Shown here piece by piece: positions 5,318 through 5,899 of a stretch of DNA of 5,899 nucleotides. Positions within the stretch are counted from its first letter, which is position 1; every line of letters begins with the position of its first letter. Where the stretch lies: positions 1 to 5,899 of the forward strand of contig DAXO01000038.1 in assembly GCA_002506425.1 (NCBI GenBank), given 5' to 3'. This DNA is from Methanomassiliicoccaceae archaeon UBA480 (lineage in GTDB: Archaea; Thermoplasmatota; Thermoplasmata; Methanomassiliicoccales; Methanomethylophilaceae). The notes below the pieces were generated by a model that was given only the letters and a program-made list of their open reading frames with translations, had not been told where the DNA came from and did not search any database. Both the position numbers and the translations under genes were made by a program.

Positions 5318-5899
5318 CGGACCCCTCCTCCACACATATCGAGAACACTTCCCCGGTGACGGCCTCCATCTCCAATCTCCCGTCCTTCAGAAGGATCCCG
5401 TTGACGGCGAATCTCGATGCCTGCATTATGGTTCCGGAGCAGTGGTCCGCCAAGGTGATGTGCACGTCATCCGACCCCTTCCATCTCTGCGCAGTCAGGC
5501 AGGAGAACCCGGAGCCGTTCCGGATCCCGACGCTGATCTCGGATTCCACGGGGCCCCCGTCGTCCACCGTAGCCCATCCTCCCCTTGCCAACGATTCGGC
5601 ATCGGACAGGGAAATCGAGGCATCCTCCTGCAGAAGGTACGTGCGCCTGATCCCGTCCAGCGTACGGCTGTGGACCTCCAGCCAATCCCTGTTCCTGAGC
5701 TTCTCCGAATCTAGGATCAGGATGAACACGAAATACATCAGAGCCAGGAGGAATGTGTTCCTCTGCGTCTCGATGACATAGACGATGTCTCTGGTACCGG
5801 AATACACGTAGGTCAGCATTACAAGTGCCAACAATAGGAACGCGATTGATCCCCCCATCATGGTCAGACGGGCCCTCGACTTCCCGAGGATGTACGCGC
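5301..5899 (-). CDS. Uncharacterised membrane protein, paralogue of the next gene (5' end outside window)
   Basis: This is the 3' part of a gene that runs off the right edge. The frame stays open from 5897 to the TGA at 5301-5303, and no family was recognised. Counting from the ATG at 5861, two likely transmembrane helices (about 4-20 and 36-50) precede a linker and a predicted beta-rich domain (about 80-178). It aligns without gaps over 64 residues with helices 5-6 of the downstream protein (GKSRAR with GYSHYA, through EKLR with ESVR), and then over the C-terminal domain (SDAESL with EDAASL; FAVNGILLKDG with FDIRMLVYDGG). The downstream protein has about 120 more residues before this point, and no convincing ribosome binding site precedes the ATG at 5861. 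The true start is therefore probably beyond the window. It forms an operon with the downstream gene through a 17-bp overlap. Confidence 0.78.
   Translation of the reverse strand, partial: AYILGKSRARLTMMGGSIAFLLLALVMLTYVYSGTRDIVYVIETQRNTFLLALMYFVFILILDSEKLRNRDWLEVHSRTLDGIRRTYLLQEDASISLSDAESLARGGWATVDDGGPVESEISVGIRNGSGFSCLTAQRWKGSDDVHITLADHCSGTIMQASRFAVNGILLKDGRLEMEAVTGEVFSICVEEGSDALQE
5322..5331 (-). promoter_or_regulatory. Strong internal ribosome binding site
   Basis: On the - strand the sequence is GGAGGAGGGG, 4 nt before the ATG at 5315-5317. It sits inside the last codons of the upstream gene. It decides the start of the downstream gene, excludes the GTG at 5335, and suggests translational coupling of the pair. 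Confidence 0.75.

Noticed and set aside
1..5899. CRISPR array, insertion sequence or replication origin
   Set aside because: No regularly spaced repeats, transposase, long terminal inverted repeats or origin-box clusters were seen.

Overview
The window most likely comes from a methanogenic archaeon of the Methanomassiliicoccales (Thermoplasmatota), or something close to it. The evidence is an archaeal-type glutamyl-tRNA synthetase, a clear PylB (first enzyme of pyrrolysine biosynthesis), archaeal TATA-box promoters rather than -35/-10 boxes, and sampled coding lines near 60% G+C. This placement is an inference from gene content and not a database match. No gene whose end is visible uses TAG as its stop codon, which fits a pyrrolysine-decoding genome, although five genes is a small sample.

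Layout. (1) Positions 52-951, + strand: a complete ten-helix EamA/DMT-family transporter. It converges on the next gene across a 41-bp gap that holds a GC-rich hairpin. (2) Positions 993-2672, - strand: gltX, complete, with a TATA box placed so that the mRNA should be nearly leaderless. (3) Positions 2751-3803, - strand: pylB, complete, with its own TATA box and ribosome binding site. A perfect 10-bp stem-loop separates it from gltX. (4) Positions 3804-4321: a 518-bp intergenic stretch of lower G+C, with small palindromes and repeats but no recognisable gene or tRNA. (5) Positions 4322-5317, - strand: an unrecognised six-helix membrane protein with a cytoplasmic beta-rich tail. (6) Positions 5301 to the right edge, - strand: the 3' part of a second membrane protein that overlaps the first by 17 bp and appears to be its paralogue.

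How the genes fit together. gltX and pylB both serve translation. GltX charges tRNA with glutamate. PylB makes 3-methylornithine, the first intermediate of the 22nd amino acid. Each appears to have its own promoter, so they are neighbours rather than a tight operon. pylS, pylC, pylD and pylT are not in the window, so this pylB is separated from the usual pyl cluster at least locally. The most novel content is the overlapping pair of paralogous membrane proteins at the right end, which share a C-terminal domain I do not recognise.
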